The position numbers and the translations under genes are program-made. From Labedaea rhizosphaerae (GTDB lineage: Bacteria; Actinomycetota; Actinomycetes; Mycobacteriales; Pseudonocardiaceae): a stretch of 64,000 nucleotides of DNA. Every line of letters begins with the position of its first letter. The stretch's first letter is position 1. Below, piece after piece: positions 44,921 to 53,732 of this stretch. The notes under the pieces were generated by a model that saw only the letters and a program-made list of their open reading frames with translations, did no database searches and was not told where the DNA came from. The stretch spans positions 372,001 through 436,000 of the forward strand of contig NZ_SNXZ01000005.1 of NCBI RefSeq assembly GCF_004362825.1. Reading direction: 5' to 3'.

Positions 44921-45760
44921 GTGGCGGACATCAAGGAGCGCACGAAAAGCGTGGTGGCGAGACCGTTCGACGCCCTCGAACGACTCGGCGACCAGCTCTG
45001 GTTCTACGTGCGGGCGCTGGCGTGGGCACCACGCACGCTGCGCCGCTACCTGGGCGAGGTGACCCGGCTGCTGGCCGAGGTGAGCTTCGGCAGCGGCGCG
45101 CTCGCGGTGATCGGCGGGACCATCGGCGTGATGGTCGGCATGTGCCTGTTCACCGGCACCGTCGTCGGCATGCAAGGGTTCTCGGCGCTGAACCAGATCG
45201 GCACGTCGGCGTTCGCCGGGTTCCTCTCGGCGTACTTCAACACCCGCGAGATCGCACCCCTGGTCGCGGGCCTGGCCCTGTCCGCCGTGGTGGGTTCCGG
45301 GTTCACCGCGCAATTGGGCGCCATGCGCATCGCCGAGGAGATCGACGCGCTCGAGGTCATGGCCGTGCCCAGCGTGCCGTTCCTGGTGACCACGCGGATC
45401 ATCGCCGGGTTCATCGCGATCATCCCGCTGTACGTGATCGGCCTGCTCACCAGCTACCTGGCCGCGCGCACCGTCACCGTCTACGGCTTCGGGCAGTCGG
45501 CGGGCACCTACGACCACTACTTCGCGCTCTTCCTACCGCCCGAAGACGTCGTGTATTCGTTCGTCAAGGTGTTGATCTTCAGCGTCGCGGTGATCCTGAC
45601 CCACTGCTACTTCGGGTACCGGGCCAGCGGTGGGCCCGCGGGCGTCGGCAACGCCGTCGGCCGCTCGGTGCGCACCGCGATCGTGACGATCTCCGTGCTC
45701 GACTTCTTCCTCAGCCTCGCCATCTGGGGCTCGACGACGACCGTGCGGGTGGCGGGATGA
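44921..45760 (+). CDS. yrbEB: YrbEB permease of the Mce transporter
   Basis: The 279-residue MlaE-family partner of YrbEA has the motif AQLGAMRIAEEIDALEVMAV and about six membrane segments. It has an N-terminal cytoplasmic stretch (MADIKERTKSVVARPFDALERLGDQ). GTG at 44921 is preceded by AAAGGA. The stop overlaps the ATG of mceA. Confidence 0.95.
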   Translation: MADIKERTKSVVARPFDALERLGDQLWFYVRALAWAPRTLRRYLGEVTRLLAEVSFGSGALAVIGGTIGVMVGMCLFTGTVVGMQGFSALNQIGTSAFAGFLSAYFNTREIAPLVAGLALSAVVGSGFTAQLGAMRIAEEIDALEVMAVPSVPFLVTTRIIAGFIAIIPLYVIGLLTSYLAARTVTVYGFGQSAGTYDHYFALFLPPEDVVYSFVKVLIFSVAVILTHCYFGYRASGGPAGVGNAVGRSVRTAIVTISVLDFFLSLAIWGSTTTVRVAG

Positions 45761-47055
45761 AGCTGTCGCCCCGGGGTGTTCGCCGGGCCAAGCAACTGGG
45801 GGGCTTGGCGTTCCTCGTCGTCATCGCGATGCTGGGGGCGCTCGCGGTGGCCATCTACGACAAGGCGTTCACCGACGTCGTCAAGGTCACCCTGCGCACC
45901 GACCACGTCGGCAACCAGCTGCGGGTCGGCTCGGACGTGAAGGTGCGCGGCCTGCTCGTCGGCGAGGTGCGGGCCATCCACGCCAACGGGCGCGCCAGCG
46001 GTGGTCTCGGCGGTGACGAGGCCGAGATCGAGCTCGCCCTGCAGCCGGACAAGGTCGACCTGTTGCCCGCCAACGTGTCCGCGCGGCTGCTGCCCAAGAC
46101 CCTGTTCGGCGAGCGCTACGTCGACCTGCACCTGCCGGCCACCCCCGACGCGCACCACCTGGGCGAGAACTCGGTCATCCAGCAGGACCGCTCGACGAGC
46201 GCGATCGAGCTGGAGCAGGTGCTCAACAACCTGATGCCGGTGTTGCAGGCGGTGCGGCCGGAGAAGCTCGCGACCACCCTCACCGCGCTCTCGCAGGCCC
46301 TGGACGGGCGCGGCCAGAAGCTCGGCAAGACGCTGGTGTCGCTGAACTCCTACCTCGACCGGTTCAACCCGAAGCTGCCCGAGGTCACCGAGGACCTCGA
46401 CCGGCTCGCCGACTTCGCCGACACCTACGCGACCGCGGCCCCCGACCTGGTGCAGGCGCTCTCGGACCTGACGGTGACCAGCCGGACGTTCGCCGACCAG
46501 CGCCAGCAGCTCGCCGCGTTGTTCACCGGCCTCACCACGGCCAGCGACGACCTGACCACGTTCCTCGCGGCGAGCGGGCCGAACCTGATCCTGCTGGCCG
46601 GCAACTCACGCAAGACCCTCGAGTTGCTGGCCGAGTACTCGGGCACCTTCCCGTGCCTGTTCGACCAGCTGAACCGGCTGCGCCCCCTGGTGGACAAGGC
46701 GTTCGGCGCCGGCACCAAGCAGCCCGGCGCGCACGTGCAGGTCACCGTGGTGCCCGGCCGTGGCAAGTACGTGCCCGGCCGCGACGACCCGTCCTACACG
46801 AAACACGGCGCACCCGAGTGTTACCTGGCCGGCGGGGTTTCCGCTCCGGTCAACCCGACCCCGGCCGCGACGACCGCCCCGGCGAAGGAGCCGGTGCCCA
46901 CCGGTGACCTCGGCGTGCCCAACTCACCGCAGGAGCAGGAACTGGTGTCCGAACTGATCGCACCGTCGCTGGGTGTGGCGCCCGCGCAGGTGCCGGGCTG
47001 GAGCAGCGTGCTCGTCGGCCCGCTCTACCGGGGTGCGGAGGTGACGCTGAAGTGA
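45757..47055 (+). CDS. mceA: MceA lipid-transport protein
   Basis: The 432-residue protein has an N-terminal membrane anchor (about 15-35), an MCE domain (about 40-130, VTLRTDHVGNQLRVGSDVKVRGLLVGEVRAI, ending in NVSARLLPKTLFGERYVDL), a long helical region (about 150-320) and a Pro/Ala-rich tail with a cysteine pair (FPCLF; PECYL). MceA to MceF are expected to form a hetero-hexameric periplasmic needle that conducts lipid to the permease. It overlaps both neighbours, which implies equal translation. Confidence 0.95.
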   Translation: MKLSPRGVRRAKQLGGLAFLVVIAMLGALAVAIYDKAFTDVVKVTLRTDHVGNQLRVGSDVKVRGLLVGEVRAIHANGRASGGLGGDEAEIELALQPDKVDLLPANVSARLLPKTLFGERYVDLHLPATPDAHHLGENSVIQQDRSTSAIELEQVLNNLMPVLQAVRPEKLATTLTALSQALDGRGQKLGKTLVSLNSYLDRFNPKLPEVTEDLDRLADFADTYATAAPDLVQALSDLTVTSRTFADQRQQLAALFTGLTTASDDLTTFLAASGPNLILLAGNSRKTLELLAEYSGTFPCLFDQLNRLRPLVDKAFGAGTKQPGAHVQVTVVPGRGKYVPGRDDPSYTKHGAPECYLAGGVSAPVNPTPAATTAPAKEPVPTGDLGVPNSPQEQELVSELIAPSLGVAPAQVPGWSSVLVGPLYRGAEVTLK

Positions 47056-48071
47056 AGAGCCTCGCTCCCCCGCTGATCAAGGGCCTGATCTTCACGGTCG
47101 TCACGGTCCTCGCCACCACGGTGCTGGCCATCACCATCGCCAACAGCTCGGTCGGCGACACGGTGACCTACTCGGCCGTGTTCGACGACGTGACCTCCCT
47201 CAACGACGGCGACGACGTGCGCATGTCCGGCGTGCGGGTCGGCCAGGTCGAGGACATGCAGCTGCAGGACCGCCGCCTGGCCAAGGTGACGTTCTCGGTG
47301 CAGGCCAAGCGGAAGCTGCCCGCCAGCGTGCACGCGGTGATCAAGTACCGGAACCTGGTCGGCCAGCGCTACATCGCGCTGGAGCAGGGCACCGGCGAGG
47401 TCAACGGCGTGTTGGCGCCGGGGGCGACCATTCCGCGGGAACGCACCCAGTCCGCTTTGGACCTGACGGCCTTGTTCAACGGGTTCAAGCCGCTGTTCCA
47501 GGCGTTGTCGCCCCAGGACGTGAACGCGCTCTCCGGCGAGATCGTGCAGGTCCTGCAGGGCGAGGGCGGCACCATCGACAGCCTGCTCGCGCACACCGCG
47601 TCGCTGACCAACACCCTGGCGGGCAAGGACAAGGTGATCGGCGAGGTGGTCGACAACCTCAACGCCGTGCTGGACACCGTGAACGCCCGCGGCGACCAGC
47701 TCTCCTCGCTGGTCACCACCACGCAGCAACTGGTGAGCGGCCTGGCCAAGGACTCCGTGCCGATCGGCAACGCCATCGACGCGATGGCCACGCTCACCAC
47801 CACGACCGCCGGGCTGCTGGGCGAGGACCGGGCGCCGCTCAAGCAGAGCATCAGCGCGCTGAACACGCTGGCGGGCACCCTGGACGAGAACTCGCCGCTG
47901 GTGGACAGCTTCCTCGAGACGCTGCCCGGCAAGCTGGACGCCATCGGCCGCACCGCGTCCTACGGCTCGTGGTTCAACTTCTTCCTGTGCTCGGCCACCA
48001 CCGACGCGCAGCCCGCGCCCGGCGGCTCGTTGCCCGGCATCCCGATCACCCAGTCGAGGTGCGTGGCATGA
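47052..48071 (+). CDS. mceB: MceB lipid-transport protein
   Basis: The 339-residue protein has a membrane anchor (about 8-28), an MCE domain (about 38-118, YSAVFDDVTSLNDGDDVRMSGVRVGQVEDM; NLVGQRYIALEQG), a helical domain (about 135-300) and a C-terminal pair of cysteines (FFLCS; SRCVA) found in MceB proteins. GTG at 47052 overlaps the mceA stop, and the mceC ATG overlaps its own stop. Confidence 0.94.
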   Translation: MKSLAPPLIKGLIFTVVTVLATTVLAITIANSSVGDTVTYSAVFDDVTSLNDGDDVRMSGVRVGQVEDMQLQDRRLAKVTFSVQAKRKLPASVHAVIKYRNLVGQRYIALEQGTGEVNGVLAPGATIPRERTQSALDLTALFNGFKPLFQALSPQDVNALSGEIVQVLQGEGGTIDSLLAHTASLTNTLAGKDKVIGEVVDNLNAVLDTVNARGDQLSSLVTTTQQLVSGLAKDSVPIGNAIDAMATLTTTTAGLLGEDRAPLKQSISALNTLAGTLDENSPLVDSFLETLPGKLDAIGRTASYGSWFNFFLCSATTDAQPAPGGSLPGIPITQSRCVA

Positions 48072-49081
48072 CCAAGCCGCTCAAGGAACGCAATCCCGCG
48101 CTGGTCGGGCTGATCGGGTTCGTCCTGCTCGCGGTGCTCGGCCTCGGTGTCTACTTCGGACCCGACGTACCGCTGTTCAGCGGCACGTCGTACACCGCGC
48201 AGTTCTCCGAGGCGGCCGGGCTCAAGGTCGACGACGAGGTGCGGATCGCGGGCATCAAGGTCGGCAAGGTCACCGACGTGGACCTCGAAGGCGACCACGT
48301 GCGGGTGACGTTCCGCGTGCGGGACGCGTGGATCGGCGACCGGACCACCGCGGCCATCAAGATCAAGACGTTGCTGGGCCAGAAGTACCTGGTGCTCGAC
48401 CCGCTCGGCACGCACGAGCAGGACCCGGACACACCCATCGGCCGGGACCGCACGATCGCACCCTACGACGTGACACAGGCGTTCCAGGGGCTCGCGAGCA
48501 CGGTCGGCCAGATCGACACCGGTCAGCTCGCGGAGAGCTTCCGGGTCCTCTCCGACACGTTCAAGGACTCCCCCACCTCGGTGCACACGGCGCTGACCGG
48601 GCTGTCCGCGTTGTCCAAGACGATCTCCTCGCGCGACGAACAGCTGGCCAAGCTGCTGGCCAACACCCGCGCGGTCAGCACCACCCTCGCCGATCACAAC
48701 GCCCAGTTCGCAGCGTTGATCACCGACGGGAACACGTTGCTGGCCGAGGTGGACAAGCGGCGCACGGCCATCGGCCAGCTGCTGCAGGGCACCAAAGCGC
48801 TGGCGCAACAGCTGACCGGGCTCGTGGCCGACAACCAGGCGCAGTTGCGGCCCGCCCTGGAACACCTCGACCACGTGACCACCGTGCTGCAGAAGAACCA
48901 GGACAACCTCAGCCGCGCCCTGGCCCTCGCCGGGTCGTACTACCGGCTGCTGGGCAACGCCACCGGCAACGGCCACTGGGTGGACGGCTACCTGTGCGGG
49001 CTGCTGCCGGTCGGCGCGAACACCAAGGACTGCAAGCCGCCGGCGAAGGTCGAGGCGCCGCTGGCAGGAGGTGGCCGGTGA
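48068..49081 (+). CDS. mceC: MceC lipid-transport protein
   Basis: The 337-residue protein has an anchor (about 12-32), an MCE domain (about 38-118, YTAQFSEAAGLKVDDEVRIAGIKVGKVTDV; LGQKYLVLDPLG), a coiled helical region (about 135-300) and a C-terminal cysteine pair (GYLCGLL; KDCKPP). The ATG at 48068 matches the family N-terminus MTKPLKERNPALVGLIG and lies inside the end of mceB. Confidence 0.94.
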   Translation: MTKPLKERNPALVGLIGFVLLAVLGLGVYFGPDVPLFSGTSYTAQFSEAAGLKVDDEVRIAGIKVGKVTDVDLEGDHVRVTFRVRDAWIGDRTTAAIKIKTLLGQKYLVLDPLGTHEQDPDTPIGRDRTIAPYDVTQAFQGLASTVGQIDTGQLAESFRVLSDTFKDSPTSVHTALTGLSALSKTISSRDEQLAKLLANTRAVSTTLADHNAQFAALITDGNTLLAEVDKRRTAIGQLLQGTKALAQQLTGLVADNQAQLRPALEHLDHVTTVLQKNQDNLSRALALAGSYYRLLGNATGNGHWVDGYLCGLLPVGANTKDCKPPAKVEAPLAGGGR

Positions 49082-50211
49082 TCAGGTCGAGACGAACCTT
49101 GCTGCTGGTCAGGTTGCTCGCCGCTGTCGCGGTCGTCGCGGTGGCGGTGACCGGGGTGTTCGCGTGGATCTCCCACGGCACCAAGGGAACGCACGTCACC
49201 GCGTTCTTCACCTCGACCGTCGGCATCTACCCCGGCACGGACGTGCGGGTGCTCGGCGTGCAGGTCGGCACCGTGGAAACCGTTGAACCGCAAGGACGTC
49301 AGGTCAAGGTCACGCTGCTGGTGGACGACGACGTGGCGATCCCGGCCGGCGCCGGCGCGGTGCTGGTGGCCCCGGCTGTGGTCAGCGACCGCTACGTGCA
49401 GCTCACCCCCGTCTACACCGGTGGCCCGCGGCTGGCGGACAACGCGACGATCCCCGCCTCCCAGACCGGCACGCCGGTCGAGATCGACGAGCTGACCGAC
49501 AACCTCAACCAGCTGGCCGCGGCGCTCGGCCCGCAGGGCGCCAACAAGGACGGCGCCCTGTCGGACGTGCTGCACACCGGCGCGGCGAACCTCGGCGGCA
49601 ACGGCGCGGCCCTGCGCGACACGATCAACCAGCTCGGCCAGGCCACCCGGACGCTGTCGGGTTCGCAGGACGACCTCTTCGGCACCGTGGACGCCCTGCA
49701 GCGCTTCACGACGATGCTCGCGAGCAACGACGGCCAGGTGCAGCAGGTCAACACGCAGCTCGCCAGCGTGTCGCAGTACCTGGCCGGCGAGCGCGAGGAC
49801 CTCGGCGCCGCCATGCAGGAACTGGCCATCGCGCTGGGCACCGTGCGCGACTTCATCGCCGAGAACCGCGGCCTCATCCAGGCCAACGTCACCAAGCTGG
49901 CCGGGATCACCCAGGTGCTCGTCGAGCAACGCGACTCGCTGGCCGAGACGCTGGACACGGCCCCGCTGGCCCTGGACAACGTGCTGAACGCCTACAACCC
50001 GGCCACGCACACCATCGACGCCCGCGGCAACCTGCTCGAGCTGATCGAGCCGGGCGTGCTGCTCAGCTGCTCGTCGAACGGGCTGACCGCGGCCGTGAAC
50101 GTCCCTTGTGGACACAGCAGCCTGCCGCCGGCCACCGACACGCAGGCGTTGCCCGGTCTGCCGTTGCCCGCGGCCGGCGACCTCCACGGCGGGAAGGCGG
50201 GCAACAAATGA
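49078..50211 (+). CDS. mceD: MceD lipid-transport protein
   Basis: The 377-residue protein has an anchor (about 7-27), an MCE domain (about 33-115, VTAFFTSTVGIYPGTDVRVLGVQVGTVETV; VSDRYVQLTPVY), a helical region (about 140-300) and a Pro/Gly/Ala-rich tail with cysteines (LLSCSSNG; VPCGHSS). GTG at 49078 has GGAGG upstream and overlaps the mceC stop. The stop overlaps the mceE ATG. Confidence 0.94.
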   Translation: MIRSRRTLLLVRLLAAVAVVAVAVTGVFAWISHGTKGTHVTAFFTSTVGIYPGTDVRVLGVQVGTVETVEPQGRQVKVTLLVDDDVAIPAGAGAVLVAPAVVSDRYVQLTPVYTGGPRLADNATIPASQTGTPVEIDELTDNLNQLAAALGPQGANKDGALSDVLHTGAANLGGNGAALRDTINQLGQATRTLSGSQDDLFGTVDALQRFTTMLASNDGQVQQVNTQLASVSQYLAGEREDLGAAMQELAIALGTVRDFIAENRGLIQANVTKLAGITQVLVEQRDSLAETLDTAPLALDNVLNAYNPATHTIDARGNLLELIEPGVLLSCSSNGLTAAVNVPCGHSSLPPATDTQALPGLPLPAAGDLHGGKAGNK

Positions 50212-51350
50212 CGTGTCAATGGCGCTCTCTTCGTTCGCGCGTGCCTCGGCCCCTTCATGGCCTGCCTCGCTCCGGTCGCGGGCGACCTCCACGAGACAGG
50301 CCGGGCCGACGCAGTCTGCGTTTCCTTGCCACGACGACAGCCTGTGCCACCCTGCTCGCCGGGTGCGGGTTCGGCGGCGCGTACGACCTGCCGCTGCCCG
50401 GCGGCGCCGACCTCGGCGATCACCCCTACCGGGTCACCGTGCAGTTCGCCGACGTGCTCGACCTCGTGCCGCAGGCGGCGGTGAAGGTCAACGACGTGCC
50501 GGTCGGGCGGGTCGAGGCCATCGACCTCTCCGACGACGGGTTCACCGCGCTGGTCACGGTCGCGGTCAACGGCGACGTCCACCTGCCCGCCGACGCGAGC
50601 GCCGAGCTGCGCCAGTCCAGCCTGCTCGGCGAGAAGTACGTCGAGTTGTCCGCGCCGGCCCAAGGCGGCCAAGGGGTCTTGGCCGATCACGCGACGATCC
50701 CGGTGGCCCGCACCAACCGCAACACCGAGGTCGAAGAGGTGTTCGGCGCGTTGTCGTTGCTGCTCAACGGCGGCGGCATCGGGCAGATCCAGAACATCTC
50801 CCGGGAACTCGACGGCGCGCTCTCGGGCAACGAGCCGCAGATCCGCTCGCTGCTGGCGAACCTGAATGCGTTGACCACCAACCTGGACGCCCACAAGGTC
50901 GAGATCACCCACGCGCTCGACGGGCTGAACAAGCTCGCGGGCAACCTGAGCGGCAAGAAGGACCAGGTCGCGGGCGTGCTCGACCACCTGAGCCCGGGTC
51001 TGCAGGTGCTGAACCAGCAACGCGGGCAACTGGTCACCATGCTGCAGTCGCTGCAGAAGCTCTCGACCGTGGCCGTGGACACCATGAACCGCAGCCGCGA
51101 GGACCTCCTCGCCGACCTGCAGGCGCTCGCGCCGACCCTGCAGAAGCTCGCCGAGGCCGGCGAGGACCTGCCGCAGTCGCTGCAGATCCTGCTCACCTTC
51201 CCGTTCAGCGACGCGGCGATGCCCGCCATCAAGGGCGACTACGTCAACGCGTTCCTGAACCTCGACGCGAAGATCACGCCGCCGGCCGTGGCCGATCCGA
51301 AGGCGCCGAAACTGCCCCTGCCCGCCGCGGACACAGGAGGCGGTCGCTGA
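50208..51350 (+). CDS. mceE: MceE lipoprotein with an unusual Arg-rich N-terminal extension
   Basis: MceE is the lipid-anchored subunit of the Mce needle. The lipobox LAGC puts the lipidated cysteine at residue 53 (ATTTACATLLAGCGFGG). The MCE domain follows (about 70-150, YRVTVQFADVLDLVPQAAVKVNDVPVGRV; LGEKYVELSAP), then a helical region to about 345 and a Pro-rich tail. The first 40 codons are odd: 18 end in A or T against 3 of the next 40, and they encode an Arg/Pro-rich stretch that is too long for a signal n-region. They contain a large palindrome (50247-50308). The segment may be an in-frame insertion, with the functional start unclear. Confidence 0.9.
   Translation: MTCQWRSLRSRVPRPLHGLPRSGRGRPPRDRPGRRSLRFLATTTACATLLAGCGFGGAYDLPLPGGADLGDHPYRVTVQFADVLDLVPQAAVKVNDVPVGRVEAIDLSDDGFTALVTVAVNGDVHLPADASAELRQSSLLGEKYVELSAPAQGGQGVLADHATIPVARTNRNTEVEEVFGALSLLLNGGGIGQIQNISRELDGALSGNEPQIRSLLANLNALTTNLDAHKVEITHALDGLNKLAGNLSGKKDQVAGVLDHLSPGLQVLNQQRGQLVTMLQSLQKLSTVAVDTMNRSREDLLADLQALAPTLQKLAEAGEDLPQSLQILLTFPFSDAAMPAIKGDYVNAFLNLDAKITPPAVADPKAPKLPLPAADTGGGR
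50247..50308. repeat. nested palindromic element inside the 5-prime end of mceE
   Basis: Symmetric arms GGCCTGCCTCG and CGAGACAGGCC (one mismatch) flank an inner hairpin GGTCGC-GG-GCGACC with four bases on each side. An outer CGGCCC/GGGCCG pair adds a third helix after a six-base bulge. Base use differs from the rest of mceE. It looks like a small palindromic repeat of the REP/MITE kind that entered the coding sequence. Confidence 0.55.
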
Positions 51351-52573
51351 TGCTCACGGCAAAAGTGCGCGTGCAGGTGATCCTCTTCGTGGTGATCGCC
51401 CTCGCCGGGATCACCTACGTCGGCTGGAGCTACGTCGGTCTCGGCCGGCTCTTCGGCGGCTCCGGCTACCGGGTGACCGTGTCGCTGGCCGACTCCGGCG
51501 GCATCTTCACCAACGCCGAGGTCACCTACCGGGGCGTGCCGGTCGGCCGGGTCGGCGACATGCGCCTGAGCCCGACCGGCATCGACGTCGACCTGCAACT
51601 GGACTCCGGCACCGACATCCCCGACGACGTGGACGCGGTGATCGCCGACCGGTCCGCGGTCGGCGAGCAGTACGTGGACCTGCGCCCGCGCCGCGACGGC
51701 GGGCCGTTCCTGCGTGACGGGTCGGCGATTCCCGTGGACCACACGCAGACCCCGCTGCCGGTGACCACCCTGCTGACCACTGTGGACGGTCTGGCCTCGT
51801 CCGTGCCGACCCAGGACCTCAACACCGTGGTGACCGAACTGGACACCGCGTTGCAGGGCGCGGGACCGGACCTGCAGGTGTTGCTGGACACCTCCAGCAG
51901 CCTGACCACCAAGGCCACCCAGCACCTGCCGCAGACCACGGCGCTGATCACCGACGGCAAGACCGTGCTGCGCACGCAGAACGAGCAGTCCGCGGCGATC
52001 ACGTCGTTCGGCGAGAGCCTCGTGTTGTTGTCCGCGCAGCTCAAGGACTCCGACGCGGACCTGCGCAAGATCCTGACCCAGGCCCCGCAGCTGTCCTCCC
52101 AGCTCTCCCAGCTGATCGAGGGCAGCCAGCCCGAGCTCGGCGTGCTGGTGGCGAACCTGCTGACCACCGCCGACCTCACGTTGCAGCGCGCGCCCGGCCT
52201 GGAGGAGCTGCTGGTCTCCTTCCCCCAGGCCGTTTCCGCGGCGTCCGACGTGATCCGCCCCGACGGCATCCACCTGGGTCTCGCGCTGGAGTTCTACGAC
52301 CCGGTGCCCTGCGTGGCCGGTTACCAGGGCACACCGCGGCGCACCGGCGGCGACACGGGCAAGGGCAAGCCGTTGAACACCGACGCGCGCTGCACGCTGC
52401 CGCCGGGCAACGCGACCGGCGTGCGCGGCTCGCAGAACGCGCCGACGGGCCCGCGGCCGGTCGTGACCCGGCCGGATGCGGGCGGCTCGACGACCTTCGT
52501 GCCCAACCCGGCCGACACCCCGGACCTGCCCATGACGACATCGCTGGCCGGGCTGCTCGGCCTGCCCGGCTGA
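51350..52573 (+). CDS. mceF: MceF lipid-transport protein
   Basis: The 407-residue protein has an anchor (about 5-27), an MCE domain (about 36-120, YRVTVSLADSGGIFTNAEVTYRGVPVGRV; VGEQYVDLRP), a long helical region (about 140-310) and an extended Pro/Thr/Gly-rich C-terminal tail with cysteines at PVPCVAGYQG and ARCTLPPG. The start overlaps the mceE stop as TGATG, with AGGAGG upstream. It is the last of the six Mce subunits. Confidence 0.95.
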   Translation: MLTAKVRVQVILFVVIALAGITYVGWSYVGLGRLFGGSGYRVTVSLADSGGIFTNAEVTYRGVPVGRVGDMRLSPTGIDVDLQLDSGTDIPDDVDAVIADRSAVGEQYVDLRPRRDGGPFLRDGSAIPVDHTQTPLPVTTLLTTVDGLASSVPTQDLNTVVTELDTALQGAGPDLQVLLDTSSSLTTKATQHLPQTTALITDGKTVLRTQNEQSAAITSFGESLVLLSAQLKDSDADLRKILTQAPQLSSQLSQLIEGSQPELGVLVANLLTTADLTLQRAPGLEELLVSFPQAVSAASDVIRPDGIHLGLALEFYDPVPCVAGYQGTPRRTGGDTGKGKPLNTDARCTLPPGNATGVRGSQNAPTGPRPVVTRPDAGGSTTFVPNPADTPDLPMTTSLAGLLGLPG

Positions 52574-52582
52574 GGAGTGGCA

Positions 52583-53125
52583 ATGGAAGAGGAGAAGAAG
52601 CCCCGGCCCCGCTCGGCTTCGATCGGCGGAGCGCGCGCCATCAGCACCGTGTTGCTCGTGGTGGCGGTGGCTTTCGCGGGCTGGACCGGGTTCCTGTGGC
52701 TGCGCGCGTCGAGCGACGACAGCCGCGCGTACGTGGCCGACCGGGATGCCGTGCTGCAGACCGGTTATCGCGACATCGCCACGTTGACCTCGCTCGACTA
52801 CCGCCAGCCCGACGCGGGGCTCAAGCGGTGGGCGGACGTGTCGGCCGGGCCGTTGCACGAGCAGCTGGCGCAGACCAGCCAGCCGACCAAGCAGCAGCTG
52901 GCCGCGGCGAAGACCGTCACGACGGGCACGGTCGTGGACGCGTCGGTGACCGAGCTGGACGCGCGCGCGGGCACCGCCACGGTGATCGCGTCGGTGCGGG
53001 TGGTGGTGACGCCGGTCAGCGGGAAGCCCGTGACCAAGCGCAACCGGTTGCGGGCCGAGCTGATGCGGACCGCGGACGGCTGGAAGCTGAGCTCGCTCGG
53101 CCAGGTCCCGATGGGTGGTGTGTGA
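52583..53125 (+). CDS. Mce-associated membrane protein, first copy
   Basis: The 180-residue protein has a short basic cytoplasmic N-terminus, one membrane segment (about 20-42) and an outer NTF2-like domain (about 50-180, DRDAVLQTGYRDIATLTSLDYR; AELMRTADGWKLSSLGQV). This matches the Mas/Mam proteins that follow mceF in actinobacteria and stabilise Mce complexes. GGAG five bases before the ATG at 52583 decides the start over the in-frame GTG at 52577. It lies nine bases after mceF. Confidence 0.88.
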   Translation: MEEEKKPRPRSASIGGARAISTVLLVVAVAFAGWTGFLWLRASSDDSRAYVADRDAVLQTGYRDIATLTSLDYRQPDAGLKRWADVSAGPLHEQLAQTSQPTKQQLAAAKTVTTGTVVDASVTELDARAGTATVIASVRVVVTPVSGKPVTKRNRLRAELMRTADGWKLSSLGQVPMGGV

Positions 53126-53128
53126 GCC

Positions 53129-53710
53129 GTGTCCGACTTGCTGGAACTCGACGACGTCGAGTCCACTGTGGAGCCGACGCCGGCCGGGCCGGGCCGTCTG
53201 CGTGCGTTGCTCGGCCAGGTCCGCCGCCTCCCGGTGGTACTGACCGCGCTCGCCGTGCTGTTCGCCGCGGCAGGCGGGTTCTTCCTCGTGCGCTACGAGC
53301 AGCTCGCGAAGGTGGACAACGTCGCGTTGCTGGACACCGCGACCACCGCGTCGGTCAGCGGCCAGGTCAGCCAGGCCCTGACGGCCGTGCTGTCCTACCG
53401 GTTCGACGACACCGCTGCCACCGAGCGGGCCGCGGCGCAGGACCTCACCGGCCGCGCCCGCCAGCAGTACGACCAGCTGTTCGCGCAGGTGCGTGCGCAG
53501 GCGCCGGCGCAGAAGCTGGTGCTCACCACCCGCGTCGTGTCGATCGGCGTCACCAGCATCACCGGCGACACCGCGCGGCTGCTCGTGTTCGTCGACCAGT
53601 CGGCCACCCGCGGCGACAACCACGCCGCGAGCGCGTCGGCCGCGCAATTGAGCGTCACCGCCACGAAGGTCGACGGCCGCTGGCTGGTCAGCGACCTGCA
53701 ACCCCGTTGA
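53129..53710 (+). CDS. Mce-associated membrane protein, second copy
   Basis: The 193-residue protein has the same plan as the preceding gene: a cytoplasmic N-terminus, one membrane helix (about 35-55, LPVVLTALAVLFAAAGGFFL) and an NTF2-like outer domain ending in ATKVDGRWLVSDLQP. It is a paralogue and a probable heteromeric partner. GTG at 53129 follows the stop of the first copy by three bases, so it is translationally coupled. Confidence 0.87.
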   Translation: MSDLLELDDVESTVEPTPAGPGRLRALLGQVRRLPVVLTALAVLFAAAGGFFLVRYEQLAKVDNVALLDTATTASVSGQVSQALTAVLSYRFDDTAATERAAAQDLTGRARQQYDQLFAQVRAQAPAQKLVLTTRVVSIGVTSITGDTARLLVFVDQSATRGDNHAASASAAQLSVTATKVDGRWLVSDLQPR

Positions 53711-53732
53711 GAAATCCCCTATTGGAGGTTCC

